Notes: generated from the sequence alone by a model not told the origin. DNA of 64,000 bases from Euhalothece natronophila Z-M001 (GCF_007904085.1 NZ_CP042326.1:1984001-2048000), one strand, 5' to 3'; shown: positions 42,053 through 50,901, counted from the stretch's first letter. A program made the numbers and translations.

Positions 42053-44212
42053 GCCTTGTTTAGGAGTCCATTGAATCGCTCCATTTTTAGAGGTACTATA
42101 AAAGTTAATATTGGTTTGATTCATGTTTCTTTCTAGTTCCTCTGTAGATTGATTAGTAATCGTGATCGCGCTTTCTGGGGTTAATTGATTAAGCCAATTT
42201 TGATTAATTTCTGTTCCTTCCCATAAAAGAATATCTGCATTAGTCTCTGGATTTAAACTCGGTAAATTTTGAGTGGGATGGCTGAGAATTAACCATTGTT
42301 GATTCCCCATCGTAATTGTGATTAAATTTTCCTCAGTTCGTTTAATTTGTAATCCTGTCTCATTAATAATTGTGTTACCTGTAGAGATGGCTTGAGTATT
42401 GACATTAGAAAGATTTTCTACTGTATTTTCTAACTGCGGCTTAAACCATAAGTGTTGGACATTAAATTGATCATGTAAGTTTCGCCATTGATTATTGGAA
42501 TGAAGCGCGATCGCGTGATTAATCCTTTGAATCCCCTCAGCTTCTAAAAACGGAGAAAGAACATAACTAATAGTATTGTCATTACCGCAATTAATTAATG
42601 TAATATTTCCCCGATTTTGGATTAAAATAGTTGCTGGAGGAGGGGTGGCAAAAACGGTTATTTGTCTTTGGGTTAATTGTTGATAAGTGATGGGAACAAT
42701 TAAAAGCGCGATCGCGCCGAAAGTAGCATATTTCCAATACTGTTGAACAAGGGCTGATTTCCAGATAAAAATCATTAATGTATAGGTTGCTAAAACTTGC
42801 CATAATGCAATTTGACCGAATAATAGATAAAAACCTGGTAATTGATTAACCAGTTTCACCACTGCTATTAAAAGTTGTACAAAGGGAGAGAGAAAAAGCG
42901 CGATCGTACTGCCTAAGGGAACAAATATTAACCCAACTCCTGCACTGAGCATTCCGCCAAAAATAATGAATACCACAAATGGCATCAATAAAATATTGAG
43001 GATAATACTATAAGTTGCGACTGTGCCAAAATGAAATAACTGTAACGGAAATATCCACGGAAAAACTGCAACAGGAACAGCAATGAGAGAAGCAATAGTT
43101 GGCGGAATAAACTCTAGCTGACGAATGATAATAGGAGTAGTAATAATTAACCCTAATGTGGCAAGAAAACTAAACTGAAAGCCCAAATCAATAACCCATA
43201 AGGGATTAATTAGGAGTAAAATTGTGGCAATTACTAACAGCGATCGTAGTGAATTTACTTTGCGTTCAGTTAATATTCCTAATAAAACAGCCACTCCCAT
43301 TAAACTTGCTCTTAAAATAGATGGCTGTAACCCAGTTAACCCGATATAAAGAATTAAAATCAGGATTCCCACCCCAAACCGAGTTAATTTTTGAAAACGT
43401 TGCGTAACCGCTAAAACTACTCCCAATAATAAAGAAACATGAAACCCAGAAGCAGCTAAAATATGCGCTAATCCTGCTCTTAAAAACTGTTCTTGTAGAT
43501 CAAAGGGCAAACTAACAACTCGCCTTCCCAAAACCATAGCACTTACTAAAGTTCCTTGAGGACTTCCTAACCCCTCAAAGTGAACCTTAATAATGCGTTC
43601 CCGTAACCACCACAATCCCCAATTATTTTCTTCAATTACAGTTACTTGTTGCCCACTAATTCCTGCAAATGCCCCATGACGTTGAAGATAATCTTTAAAG
43701 TTAAATTGTCCGGGATTATTAGGACTTTTAGGCTGATAAACATAGCCTCTAATTTCTACAACTGACCCTGGGGTTAAAGTGTTTTCTAACTCTCTTGGAA
43801 GAGTAACATAGAGTTTTCCTGTAACATGAGATTGCTTCTCTGCGTCTTGAACTGATAACCAGAATCTTAACCTTTCCTCACGGTTTAGTGTAGGGGAGTT
43901 TAAAACTTTTCCCACAACCGTTATTTGAATTCCATTTGCATCTGAAGGAATGATATGGCTAACATCATGAGTCGTGGCTGTAGGGAAGCGAAAATTAAAA
44001 GAAATAACTCCAATTAGAGCAATTATAATAATAAGAAAAGTAGAGCGCGATCGGAATTTCCATTGATAGTCAGGAAGTAAAAACTTCCAACTAATTCCCC
44101 CAAGGATGCCCCCAAAAATAAGAATAGTCAGCCAGTATTGCTCTATTCCTGCTGCAATTAAAAGACCTGCAATATAAGCTAAACAAAAAAGTGAAACCTC
44201 TTTGCCATACAT
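42032..44212 (-). CDS. comEC: ComEC/Rec2-family DNA uptake channel
   Basis: The 726-residue protein has an N-terminal pair of helices (1-75), a DUF4131 OB-like periplasmic part (about 75-195, containing GKLYVTLPRELENTLTPGSV), and the Competence domain of about ten helices with LAHILAASGFHVSLLLGVVL (about 245-264) as family block. The C-terminal 200 residues correspond to the metallo-beta-lactamase domain, but no HxHxDH metal site is present; the expected region reads NHAIALHSNNQWRNLH. It would transport single-stranded DNA through the inner membrane for natural transformation. The C-terminal domain seems degenerate. Confidence 0.88.
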   Translation of the reverse strand: MYGKEVSLFCLAYIAGLLIAAGIEQYWLTILIFGGILGGISWKFLLPDYQWKFRSRSTFLIIIIALIGVISFNFRFPTATTHDVSHIIPSDANGIQITVVGKVLNSPTLNREERLRFWLSVQDAEKQSHVTGKLYVTLPRELENTLTPGSVVEIRGYVYQPKSPNNPGQFNFKDYLQRHGAFAGISGQQVTVIEENNWGLWWLRERIIKVHFEGLGSPQGTLVSAMVLGRRVVSLPFDLQEQFLRAGLAHILAASGFHVSLLLGVVLAVTQRFQKLTRFGVGILILILYIGLTGLQPSILRASLMGVAVLLGILTERKVNSLRSLLVIATILLLINPLWVIDLGFQFSFLATLGLIITTPIIIRQLEFIPPTIASLIAVPVAVFPWIFPLQLFHFGTVATYSIILNILLMPFVVFIIFGGMLSAGVGLIFVPLGSTIALFLSPFVQLLIAVVKLVNQLPGFYLLFGQIALWQVLATYTLMIFIWKSALVQQYWKYATFGAIALLIVPITYQQLTQRQITVFATPPPATILIQNRGNITLINCGNDNTISYVLSPFLEAEGIQRINHAIALHSNNQWRNLHDQFNVQHLWFKPQLENTVENLSNVNTQAISTGNTIINETGLQIKRTEENLITITMGNQQWLILSHPTQNLPSLNPETNADILLWEGTEINQNWLNQLTPESAITITNQSTEELERNMNQTNINFYSTSKNGAIQWTPKQGLNSLFN

Positions 44213-44258
44213 CTGGTTTATGGGTTATTGATTAACCACTTAGTTTAGCATGACTTAA

Positions 44259-44933
44259 TTAGCTTTTCTGCTGAACTTCCTCAGTATCAGGATCAAAGAA
44301 CCAGCGATCGCCGTTTACTTGAAAGAGTAATCTACCGTTGCGCCACCCTACAGCCTCATAGATCTGTTCAGTGGGGGGCTGCGCTTCATGATTAGGAGTA
44401 CGCACTGGCATCGCGCTTTCCTCTACAGTTTCCCCAAGTTGCTTGCGATCAACAACAGTCAGTGTGCGATCACCTGCGGGGCCTTTTTCTACAAAAACAA
44501 CGTATTGTGAATCTTCACTCCAAGGTCCAATGGTAATATTTCCCCCATACTGGAAGGTAGCAGGTTGGAGTTGCTGGGTATGTGGTTTGACTAGCCAGCC
44601 AGCACTATGGGCGGCTCCCGAAGTTACCAGTGCTAGCCAGCTATTATTAGGAGCAACTGATCCCTCCGAAAAACGCTCGGAAGCCCCAAACTGGGTATCT
44701 CTATCAACAGGAATTTGGTTGGGAATCTCGTCTATTTCCAAGATTATGGCTTCGTCCCCTGAACGGATTTCCTGATCAGTGACATTGAGGGGTGAAAGAT
44801 TTTCCTCAGACTGAGAATTATCAGGAGTTTCAGGGGAAGATTCCTCGATTTCTGTTGATCGACAACTACTAAGGAAAAAGGCAACTGTAGCGATTGCAAT
44901 GAGAGACAATCTAGTTTTTTTAGGCATCATCAA
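44259..44933 (-). CDS. Lipoprotein with a partial beta-propeller-like domain
   Basis: The 224-residue protein has a lipoprotein signal: basic MMMPKKTR, hydrophobic run and LSSC with lipid Cys at 24. Residues 30-55 are acidic and low-complexity. The rest contains NSWLALVTSGAAHSAGWLVK, WSEDSQYVVFVEKGPAGD and GWRNGRLLFQVNGDRWFFDP, which look like WD40/TolB-type blades, only about three and so incomplete. It is predicted at the cytoplasmic membrane's outer side. Function unknown. Confidence 0.7.
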   Translation of the reverse strand: MMMPKKTRLSLIAIATVAFFLSSCRSTEIEESSPETPDNSQSEENLSPLNVTDQEIRSGDEAIILEIDEIPNQIPVDRDTQFGASERFSEGSVAPNNSWLALVTSGAAHSAGWLVKPHTQQLQPATFQYGGNITIGPWSEDSQYVVFVEKGPAGDRTLTVVDRKQLGETVEESAMPVRTPNHEAQPPTEQIYEAVGWRNGRLLFQVNGDRWFFDPDTEEVQQKS

Positions 44934-44953
44934 ATCTCTTAAGTGAGATGATT

Positions 44954-45163
44954 CTAAGTACAGGATAAAAATTGTAAAAACTCAAGAAAATGACGGTGTT
45001 TGAGATCTACATCATTAATAACCGAACGGAGATAATCAAGACCATAGCGAAAAAGACTGTTTTCTCTTCGTCCATGTTTTCTAACCTTAACAGGCGTGTG
45101 AGAATGTAACCACTCCCAGCGTACAGCGAAAGCGACGAGAGTTAACAGTGTAGCTATTAGCAT
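44954..45163 (-). pseudogene. C-terminal fragment of an IS4-type transposase
   Basis: The 69-residue frame reads LIATLLTLVAFAVRWEWLHS, then KVRKHGRRENSLFRYGLDYL, RSVINDVDLKHRHFLEFLQF and LSCT. This KHGR-x-SLFRYGLDYLR end is the C-terminal tail of IS4-type transposases. The DDE core is missing. A stop codon lies in the frame directly upstream, so no full gene remains. Upstream bases to about 45260 are probably further relic in another frame (NWVNKHLSSLNLVGGRAFNL), though that is unproven. Confidence 0.72.
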
Positions 45164-45287
45164 CGGCAGCTAAAGCGTCTTTTCCCAAGATGAGGTTAAA
45201 TGCTCTACCACCGACTAAGTTGAGAGAAGACAAATGTTTGTTGACCCAGTTGGTAAAATATTCTTAGTTAGTTATTGAGAAATTATT

Positions 45288-45728
45288 ATGGAAAATACGA
45301 TCGCGCTTTCTCCAGAATTTACCATTGCTGGACAAATTACTCCTGAACAGCTACAAGCTGCAAAAGCAGAAGGCTATCAAGCGGTGATTAATTTACGAGT
45401 GCCAGGAGAAGAGGGCTTTTTGGATACTGAACAGTCAGAAGCGGAAAAAGCTGGACTCAATTACGTTAATATTCCAGTCTCTCCCCAAGAACTTAACCAA
45501 GTCGCTGATCAGGTGGTCTCTCAATTAGATCAGTTGCCAAAACCAGTTCTTGTTCATTGTGGGAGTGCTTTAAGAGCAGGCGTTATGGTCTTAGCTTACT
45601 TAGGAACACGGGAAGGAAAGAGTGCAGAAGAAGTCTTAGAACAAGGAAGACAAGCAGGGTTTACAGTGATTGATAGCAAACCCCCGCTCAAGCAATTTGT
45701 TGAGGATTATATTAAGAGCCATTCGTAA
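45288..45728 (+). CDS. DUF442 / phosphatase-like protein
   Basis: The 146-residue protein has EFTIAGQITPEQLQAAKAEG at the N-terminus and VLVHCGSALRAGVMVLAYLG (about 86-105) as a Cys-x4-Arg loop. This is the DUF442 group, which uses the dual-specificity phosphatase fold with a one-residue-shorter loop than classical C-x5-R enzymes. Activity is doubtful or unusual. Its last 17 bp overlap the convergent zur gene. Confidence 0.8.
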   Translation: MENTIALSPEFTIAGQITPEQLQAAKAEGYQAVINLRVPGEEGFLDTEQSEAEKAGLNYVNIPVSPQELNQVADQVVSQLDQLPKPVLVHCGSALRAGVMVLAYLGTREGKSAEEVLEQGRQAGFTVIDSKPPLKQFVEDYIKSHS

Positions 45729-46107
45729 AGGCTTGACATTTGGCACAGAGTCCGAAAAATTCTAAGCTGTGGTAAAAGACTTGAAACTTATGAGAGGTCT
45801 CTAGCTGTTCTTCTAGCTGATGTACAGGACATTCCTTAATAGGAACCGATGCACCACAGTTAAGACAGGTTAAATAATGTTGATCTCGTTCAATAGACTC
45901 ATATAATGATTCTCCTGTAGGAAGAGTGCGGGCTTGCACTGCCCCTTCTAATTTTAGGCTGTCGAGGGCGCGATAAACTGTGGCAAGTCCCAGTGCTTGG
46001 TTGCGCTGGCGTAGTTCCATATAAATTTCTTGTGCCGATAAAGGTTTGTTAACCTCATAAAGCAGTTTAATAATGCGCTGTTGAGAACGATTCCGTTGCG
46101 CTTTCAT
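45712..46107 (-). CDS. zur: Fur-family regulator, Zur type
   Basis: The 131-residue protein has the winged helix (RIIKLLYEVNKPLSAQEIYM and LGLATVYRALDSLKLEGAVQ) and a dimer domain with two zinc pairs, CLNCG (about 80-84) and CAKCQ (about 120-124). YLTCLNCGASVPIKECPVHQ and FQVFYHSLEFFGLC match cyanobacterial Zur rather than Fur or PerR. It would repress zinc-uptake genes when zinc is plentiful. A minus-strand TATAAT (46127-46122) fits its own promoter, with a very short leader. It is divergent from purS. Confidence 0.85.
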   Translation of the reverse strand: MKAQRNRSQQRIIKLLYEVNKPLSAQEIYMELRQRNQALGLATVYRALDSLKLEGAVQARTLPTGESLYESIERDQHYLTCLNCGASVPIKECPVHQLEEQLETSHKFQVFYHSLEFFGLCAKCQAFTNGS

Positions 46108-46152
46108 TATTATGGTCAGTAATTATATTTGGTGTCAGTTAAACAATATCAA

Positions 46153-46166
46153 GTACAATGTTGTAC
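46153..46166. promoter_or_regulatory. GTA-N8-TAC dyad between zur and purS (NtcA-type site)
   Basis: GTACAATGTTGTAC is a perfect 14-bp dyad with GTA-N8-TAC, the consensus of NtcA, the nitrogen regulator. On the minus strand it lies 25 bp before TATAAT of zur, close to the usual 20-24 bp for NtcA activation. Toward purS the spacing to the start is about 36-50 bp, too short for an activating site, so repression of purS or activation of zur are the options. Confidence 0.5.
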
Positions 46167-46201
46167 TCTAGGAATGCCAACGGTTGTTAAAAAAGAAAAC
46201 A

Positions 46202-46480
46202 GTGAGTCAGCAAACCTATAAAGCTCAAGTCTATGTTACCTTACGTCCTTCAGTTTTAGATCCTGCTGGGACAGCAGTTGCTTCAGGATTACAACAGTTA
46301 GGTTATACGGGCGTAGAGGATGTGAGAATTGGTAAATATATTCAATTAACCCTTACCACCGATAGTGAGGAAAAAGCGCGAGAACAAGTGCATCAAATGT
46401 GTGACCAATTATTGGCTAATCCCGTAATTGAAGATTATTCTTTTGACTTAGAACAGTTAGCAACCATTGTGGGAGGGTAA
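46202..46480 (+). CDS. purS: FGAM synthase subunit PurS
   Basis: PurS is the small subunit that links PurL and PurQ in the fourth step of purine synthesis. The protein has 92 residues from GTG at 46202 (MSQQTYKAQVYVTLRPSVLD), a TTG at 46184 adds six; the GTG was chosen because the family starts about ten residues before the VYVTLRPSVLDPAG block. VEDVRIGKYIQLTL is the second family block. purQ starts 4 bp after the stop. Confidence 0.93.
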   Translation: MSQQTYKAQVYVTLRPSVLDPAGTAVASGLQQLGYTGVEDVRIGKYIQLTLTTDSEEKAREQVHQMCDQLLANPVIEDYSFDLEQLATIVGG

Positions 46481-46483
46481 AGG

Positions 46484-47179
46484 ATGAAGTTTGGTGTGGT
46501 TGTTTTCCCTGGATCAAACTGCGATCGCGATGTTGCTTATGTTACGGCTGATATTTTAGGGCAACCGACTCGTTTGGTTTGGCATCAAGAAACGGAAATT
46601 ACTGATCTAGATGTCATTGTGATTCCAGGGGGATTTAGTTATGGGGATTATTTAAGATGTGGCGCGATCGCGCAATTTTCCCCCATTATGAAAGCCGTCA
46701 AAGAACACGCAACCAAGGGAAAGTTTGTCTTAGGCATCTGTAATGGGTTTCAAGTTTTAACAGAAGTCGGTTTATTAGACGGTGCATTAATTCGCAATCG
46801 GGATTTACATTTTATCTGCGATCGCGTTTTTTTAAGAGTCGAAAATAGTCAACTGACTTGGACAAATAACTATCAAGAGAAATCAGTTATTACCCTACCG
46901 ATTGCCCATGGCGAGGGGCGATATTTTGCTGATGCTGATACCTTAAAATCCTTAGAAGATCACGGACAAATTCTCTTCCGTTACTGTAATTTCAAAGGAG
47001 AAATAACTGAAGAAAGTAACCCCAATGGTTCATTAAAAAATATTGCAGGAATTACCAATAAAAAAGGCAATGTGCTAGGAATGATGCCTCATCCAGAACG
47101 TGCCTCTGATGACGTTTTAGGAGCGAGTGATGGCTTAAAGTTATTTCAAGGATTATTAAAAGGAACAATTGCAGTTTAA
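46484..47179 (+). CDS. purQ: FGAM synthase glutaminase subunit PurQ
   Basis: The 231-residue class I glutamine amidotransferase releases ammonia for FGAM synthesis. Motifs: VVFPGSNCDRDVAYV, VIPGGFSYGDYLRCGAIAQF, catalytic Cys in GICNGFQVLTEVGLL (about 86) and His/Glu in MMPHPERASDD near the end. The tight spacing (4 bp) with purS shows an operon; PurL is encoded elsewhere. GGATGAAG ribosome site overlaps the gap. Confidence 0.97.
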   Translation: MKFGVVVFPGSNCDRDVAYVTADILGQPTRLVWHQETEITDLDVIVIPGGFSYGDYLRCGAIAQFSPIMKAVKEHATKGKFVLGICNGFQVLTEVGLLDGALIRNRDLHFICDRVFLRVENSQLTWTNNYQEKSVITLPIAHGEGRYFADADTLKSLEDHGQILFRYCNFKGEITEESNPNGSLKNIAGITNKKGNVLGMMPHPERASDDVLGASDGLKLFQGLLKGTIAV

Positions 47180-47188
47180 ATGTGGTTA

Positions 47189-47281
47189 TTTGTCCTCTGT
47201 CCTCTGTCCTTCGTAAACCAATGACTAATGACCAATGACCAATGACTAATGACTAATGACTAATAACTAATAACCAATGAC
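47189..47281 (+). repeat. Head-and-heptamer repeat, copy C (long tail)
   Basis: TTTGTCCTCTGTCCTCTGTC and CTTCGTAAACC form the head, itself with a tandem TGTCCTC. About nine ATGACTA/ATGACCA-type heptamers follow, up to the end of the convergent methyltransferase gene. It fills the gap between purQ and that gene. Confidence 0.7.
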
Positions 47282-47283
47282 AG

Positions 47284-48111
47284 TTATCTTTTCTGCACTA
47301 GATGAAATGTAGAAAGGTAATGAGTGTTGAGACTATCTCCAACATGATGCTGTAATGACTCCTTTAAAGCTGTTAATAGATTGTTTCTCTGGGTTTCTTC
47401 TAATCTCATATAAGGAGATAACGTGCTTAAAAGCATTATGTACTCATCAACTGAGTAACTTAATTCCTTTACGAATTGCCCAGTGGATAAATTTTCAAAA
47501 TCCCCTGAATTAATTAACTGTTCTCCAAATTGATCTAAATGTTCTTGATAGCGACTTAACTCTTCATATCCAATTAAATTGGGCGCGTAAGTTTGATAAA
47601 TTTCTTTTAAAAAAGAATCATAAATCTCCTTACTCGGTTGTGGTGGCGTATTCCAAAGGAGAATTAAAAATCCATTTGCTTTGAGAGCGGCAGCCGATTT
47701 TGAAGTGGCTAAATTGCGATCTAGCCAGTGAAAAGATGTAGTAGCAACAACAGCATCAAATGTTTCTGGCTGTAATTTCCACTCTTCAAAGGTCGTATTA
47801 AGTATCTCAACCTGAGAATAGTTTTGACACCTAGCTTTGGCTAAATCTGCTGATTCTGCACTGGGTTCAATGCTGACAATAGAAAACCCCCGTTCTGCTA
47901 ACTGCGTAGTGGCAATTCCTGGACCGCAGCCAATTTCAAGAATAAAGGAATTGGGCTTTAATTGTGCTTTCTTAATAATCTCATCAATGACTTGAGAGGG
48001 ATAACGGGGTCTGCTTTTATCATACGCGATCGCGACTTGAGAATACCAATTTTTTTTACTTTCTAAACTCTGAGATTGGATCTGTTGAAGTTGTTGCTGA
48101 AATTGATTCAT
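47284..48111 (-). CDS. Class I SAM-dependent methyltransferase
   Basis: This 275-residue protein has the Rossmann methyltransferase core: motif I FILEIGCGPGIATTQLAERG (about 55-74), acidic end of strand 2 IVSIEPSAESADLAKA, and motif IV FDAVVATTSFHWLDRN (about 118-133). SFHW is found in small-molecule methyltransferases. The first 30 residues are helical. The acceptor is unknown. It precedes pyrR in reverse order, with a 12-bp gap, so pyrR and this gene may be co-transcribed. Confidence 0.86.
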   Translation of the reverse strand: MNQFQQQLQQIQSQSLESKKNWYSQVAIAYDKSRPRYPSQVIDEIIKKAQLKPNSFILEIGCGPGIATTQLAERGFSIVSIEPSAESADLAKARCQNYSQVEILNTTFEEWKLQPETFDAVVATTSFHWLDRNLATSKSAAALKANGFLILLWNTPPQPSKEIYDSFLKEIYQTYAPNLIGYEELSRYQEHLDQFGEQLINSGDFENLSTGQFVKELSYSVDEYIMLLSTLSPYMRLEETQRNNLLTALKESLQHHVGDSLNTHYLSTFHLVQKR

Positions 48112-48123
48112 TTTGTATTTCTT

Positions 48124-48663
48124 TTAAGTAGGACGAGTCAATTCAACAGCATCTCGTCCATCGTAACTTTTGAGATAGACAGTTACTCTCTCTTGGGTAG
48201 CGGTGGGTAAAGTTTTTCCCACTAAGTCAGGATGAATGGGAAGTTGGCGATGACCACGATCAACTAAAACTACTAACCAGATAGTTTCTGGTCGTCCATA
48301 TTCAGTAACGGCATTGAGGGCAGCGCGGGCAGTGCGTCCCTTATAGATGACATCATCTACTAAAATTACTACTTTATCGGTTAAATCAAAGGGAATATCG
48401 GTTTCAGCAGGAGTACGAGTTTTAATTTGGTCTAAATCATCGCGATAAAAGGTAATATCGATCGCGCCTACTGGAATCGCAACCCCTTCTAAGGCTTCTA
48501 CTTGTTGGGCTAAGAACTGGGCTAAAGGAACGCCTCGGCTTTGAATCCCTAAAAATACTAACTGCGATAAGTCATCCGCTTTTTCAATAATTTGGCAAGC
48601 CAGCCGCGTAATCGCCCGTCTGATTTCTTCTGCTGAGAGAATTTCAACCACTTGTGAAGACAT
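48124..48663 (-). CDS. pyrR: PyrR bifunctional regulator / uracil phosphoribosyltransferase
   Basis: The 179-residue protein has the PRPP loop [20 protein letters not shown] (about 98-117), the pyrophosphate loop [16 protein letters not shown] (about 37-52) and the PyrR-specific [15 protein letters not shown]. In other bacteria PyrR controls pyr transcripts by RNA binding and has weak uracil phosphoribosyltransferase activity. No pyr leader was seen in the window. Confidence 0.92.
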   Translation of the reverse strand: MSSQVVEILSAEEIRRAITRLACQIIEKADDLSQLVFLGIQSRGVPLAQFLAQQVEALEGVAIPVGAIDITFYRDDLDQIKTRTPAETDIPFDLTDKVVILVDDVIYKGRTARAALNAVTEYGRPETIWLVVLVDRGHRQLPIHPDLVGKTLPTATQERVTVYLKSYDGRDAVELTRPT

Positions 48664-48679
48664 TTTTCTTGCTGATTAA

Positions 48680-49165
48680 TTATTCCTTAGCTGAGTAATT
48701 TCTGATACGGGGAATTAGCCATAGTCCGAGAAAATAACTTAAAATACCAGCGATCGCGCCGACAACGAAACATCCGAATATGAGGGTAATACCAAACTCC
48801 CATCCTGCTTTGAGAAGTTGTTGGGTAGAAGTCCAATCGATATCACTGGAGGCCTCATCAGTGCCAAGAATCAACTGTCCCACATTAAAATTAAAGATAT
48901 AAATGGGAACATAGGTGAGAGGATTACTAATCCAAGTACCAACCGCAGCCGTTAACTTATTACCTCGTACTGCCATGGCAAGCACTAACCCGAGAATGGT
49001 TTGCGCTCCAAAAAAAGGAAATAAGCCAGCAAACACCCCCACTGCTAACCCACGGGCAATTGCTGGGGTGGTACTACGTAACCGAATTAAACGGAGATAG
49101 AGATAGCGTAGTTGTCGTTTCCACAAAGATGGTTTTCTCTTATTGATAAAAGATGTGGGTTGCAT
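48680..49165 (-). CDS. DUF2062 membrane protein
   Basis: The 161-residue protein has the family block ARGLAVGVFAGLFPFFGAQT (about 38-57) and GTWISNPLTYVPIYIFNFNV, with three hydrophobic helices (about 35-60, 70-95, 125-150). Members are small inner-membrane proteins of unknown function. The positively charged N-terminus (KRKPSLWKRQLRYLYLRLIR) stays in the cytoplasm. It is 16 bp upstream of pyrR and likely shares its transcript. Confidence 0.85.
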   Translation of the reverse strand: MQPTSFINKRKPSLWKRQLRYLYLRLIRLRSTTPAIARGLAVGVFAGLFPFFGAQTILGLVLAMAVRGNKLTAAVGTWISNPLTYVPIYIFNFNVGQLILGTDEASSDIDWTSTQQLLKAGWEFGITLIFGCFVVGAIAGILSYFLGLWLIPRIRNYSAKE

Positions 49166-49310
49166 GAATTGATGTTAACTTATCCGAAAGATTGCAATGA
49201 ATGCTAGTTTTATCTTAACTTGTGATTCTTGTCTTGGGAGGATTGCAGTGAAATGGACGATAATGAGATCATTAATTTAGCACACCCACTGCTTTGGAGG
49301 AACATTGATC

Positions 49311-50243
49311 ATGCGGATTTTAATTATGGGAGGCACTCGCTTTATTGGCGTTGCCCTAACCGAACTTTTAGTAGAACAAGGGCATGAAGTCACGTTATTT
49401 AATCGGGGGAATAAACCCTCTCCTATAAAAGAAGTCAGAGAAATTCATGGAGATCGTAAAGATGCTAACCAACTGAAAGACAAGCTCGCTTCTGAACATT
49501 TTGATGCTATTTTTGATAATAATGGTCGGGAATTAAGCGATACCCAACCCTTAGTGGAAATATTTAAAGATCAATTACAACATTTTGTTTATGTCAGTTC
49601 CGCTGGTGTTTACCAGAAATCGGATCAAATGCCCCATTATGAAACTGATGCCATTGATCCCAAGAGCCGTCATAAAGGCAAACATGATACCGAAAAATAC
49701 TTAAATGAAATGGGAATGCCTTGGACTTCTGTGCGCCCTGTGTATATTTATGGAGCAGGAAATTATAATGATTTAGAAGCCTGGTTCTTTGATCGAATTG
49801 TGCGCGATCGCGCTCTCCCTATTCCTGATCATGGAGAGTATATCACCCAATTGGGTCATGTGCAAGACTTAGCCCGAGCCATGGCTAGCATTTTAGGCAA
49901 TCAAAACGCGATCGGACAAGTTTATAATATTTCAGGAGAACGGTATATTACTTTTAATGGAATTGCCCGAGCTTGTGCGAAAGCCATTGGAAAATCTCCC
50001 GATCAATTAAACTTAGTTCACTATAACCCTAAGAATTTTGATTTTGGAAAACGGAAGGCGTTTCCTCTAAGAGCGCAGCATTTCTTTGCTGATATTCATA
50101 AAGCCAAAGCTGACTTAAATTGGCTTCCTCAATATGATTTAATTAGTGGCTTAAAAGACTCTTTTGAAAAGGATTATTTAGCCAAAGATCGCCAAAATGC
50201 AGACATTGATTTCTCCATTGACGATCAAATTATTAAAGGATAG
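49311..50243 (+). CDS. NAD-binding epimerase-like protein, CSP41-type
   Basis: The 310-residue short-chain dehydrogenase-like protein starts MRILIMGGTRFIGVALTELL with the GGTRFIG dinucleotide loop. Downstream VYVSSAGVYQ and EKYLNEMGMPWTSVRPVYIY are family blocks; the Tyr-x3-Lys of true epimerases is not clear. The pattern is that of the chloroplast CSP41 RNA-binding group. An upstream TTG (49305) exists, but the Shine-Dalgarno TTGGAGGA fits ATG 49311. RNA cleavage or ribosome-associated roles are known for relatives. Confidence 0.85.
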   Translation: MRILIMGGTRFIGVALTELLVEQGHEVTLFNRGNKPSPIKEVREIHGDRKDANQLKDKLASEHFDAIFDNNGRELSDTQPLVEIFKDQLQHFVYVSSAGVYQKSDQMPHYETDAIDPKSRHKGKHDTEKYLNEMGMPWTSVRPVYIYGAGNYNDLEAWFFDRIVRDRALPIPDHGEYITQLGHVQDLARAMASILGNQNAIGQVYNISGERYITFNGIARACAKAIGKSPDQLNLVHYNPKNFDFGKRKAFPLRAQHFFADIHKAKADLNWLPQYDLISGLKDSFEKDYLAKDRQNADIDFSIDDQIIKG

Positions 50244-50250
50244 AGAAAAC

Positions 50251-50583
50251 TTAAAAAATTAAAGGTTCTAGTTTTGCCATTACCTCTTCTATGACAGCTG
50301 ATGGAGCATCTTCAATGTATTGCACATTTCTTGCTTTCCAGTCGATACTTTTGAGGTGGTGAACTAAGACAACTCCATAAACTCTCCCAGGGTTATCTCT
50401 AATTTTCACTTCTAAAGAAAAACCTTTACTTTTTGTGGTAATTGGGCAGGTAAAAGCTAAGGAAGAAATTTTATTGAACTTTTGAGGCGAAATAATAAGC
50501 CCAAAACGCTCCCCGCATTGCTCTCGTCCAGTGCGGGGGTTGAGGTTTAGATGAACAAAATCTCCACGAGCTGGAATATACAT
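50251..50583 (-). CDS. mazF: MazF/PemK-type toxin
   Basis: The 110-residue toxin starts MYIPARGDFVHLNLNPRTGR, the usual PARGDIVWV-like strand and loop, with FGLIISPQKFN, CPITTKSKGFSLEV and VLVHHLKSIDWKARN. Members are mRNA interferases. The key Arg in the first loop and the Thr in CPITT are present. It lies 6 bp downstream of its antitoxin gene. Confidence 0.92.
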   Translation of the reverse strand: MYIPARGDFVHLNLNPRTGREQCGERFGLIISPQKFNKISSLAFTCPITTKSKGFSLEVKIRDNPGRVYGVVLVHHLKSIDWKARNVQYIEDAPSAVIEEVMAKLEPLIF

Positions 50584-50589
50584 TAAACC

Positions 50590-50829
50590 CTACCAGACCT
50601 CTTTACCAACTGGTTCTCCCCATTCTGTCTCTCCTTCAAAATGTTCTGGGGAAACCCCTTCGAGTAATTCATCCAAAGTATATTTGGGCTTGGGACTCAG
50701 AATAATTGATCCTTCCTCAGAAACAGTAAAAGATACATTAACGCCTTCTTTTAAATTAGCCTGTTCCGCGATCGGTTGCGGAATCCGAACTGCTAAACTA
50801 TTGCCCCATTTTCTTACTGAGGTTGTCAT
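50590..50829 (-). CDS. mazE: MazE-type antitoxin (AbrB fold)
   Basis: The 79-residue antitoxin starts MTTSVRKWGNSLAVRIPQPI, a clear swapped-hairpin DNA-binding motif, and ends with an acidic tail (LLEGVSPEHFEGETEWGEPV) that would wrap the toxin. It is the first gene of the pair. The operon is convergent to the epimerase gene. Confidence 0.92.
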   Translation of the reverse strand: MTTSVRKWGNSLAVRIPQPIAEQANLKEGVNVSFTVSEEGSIILSPKPKYTLDELLEGVSPEHFEGETEWGEPVGKEVW

Positions 50830-50901
50830 AATCCAGTTCCTTCATCATTACTTGTATATTCTATGTAGATACTAATTTAAAAAATATCAAACGTCAAATA
50901 C

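Noticed and set aside
44954-45163. Intact 69-residue protein
   Set aside because: It is the tail of an IS4-type transposase and has a stop just before it.
47216-47281. CRISPR array
   Set aside because: Heptamers in tandem with no unique spacers.
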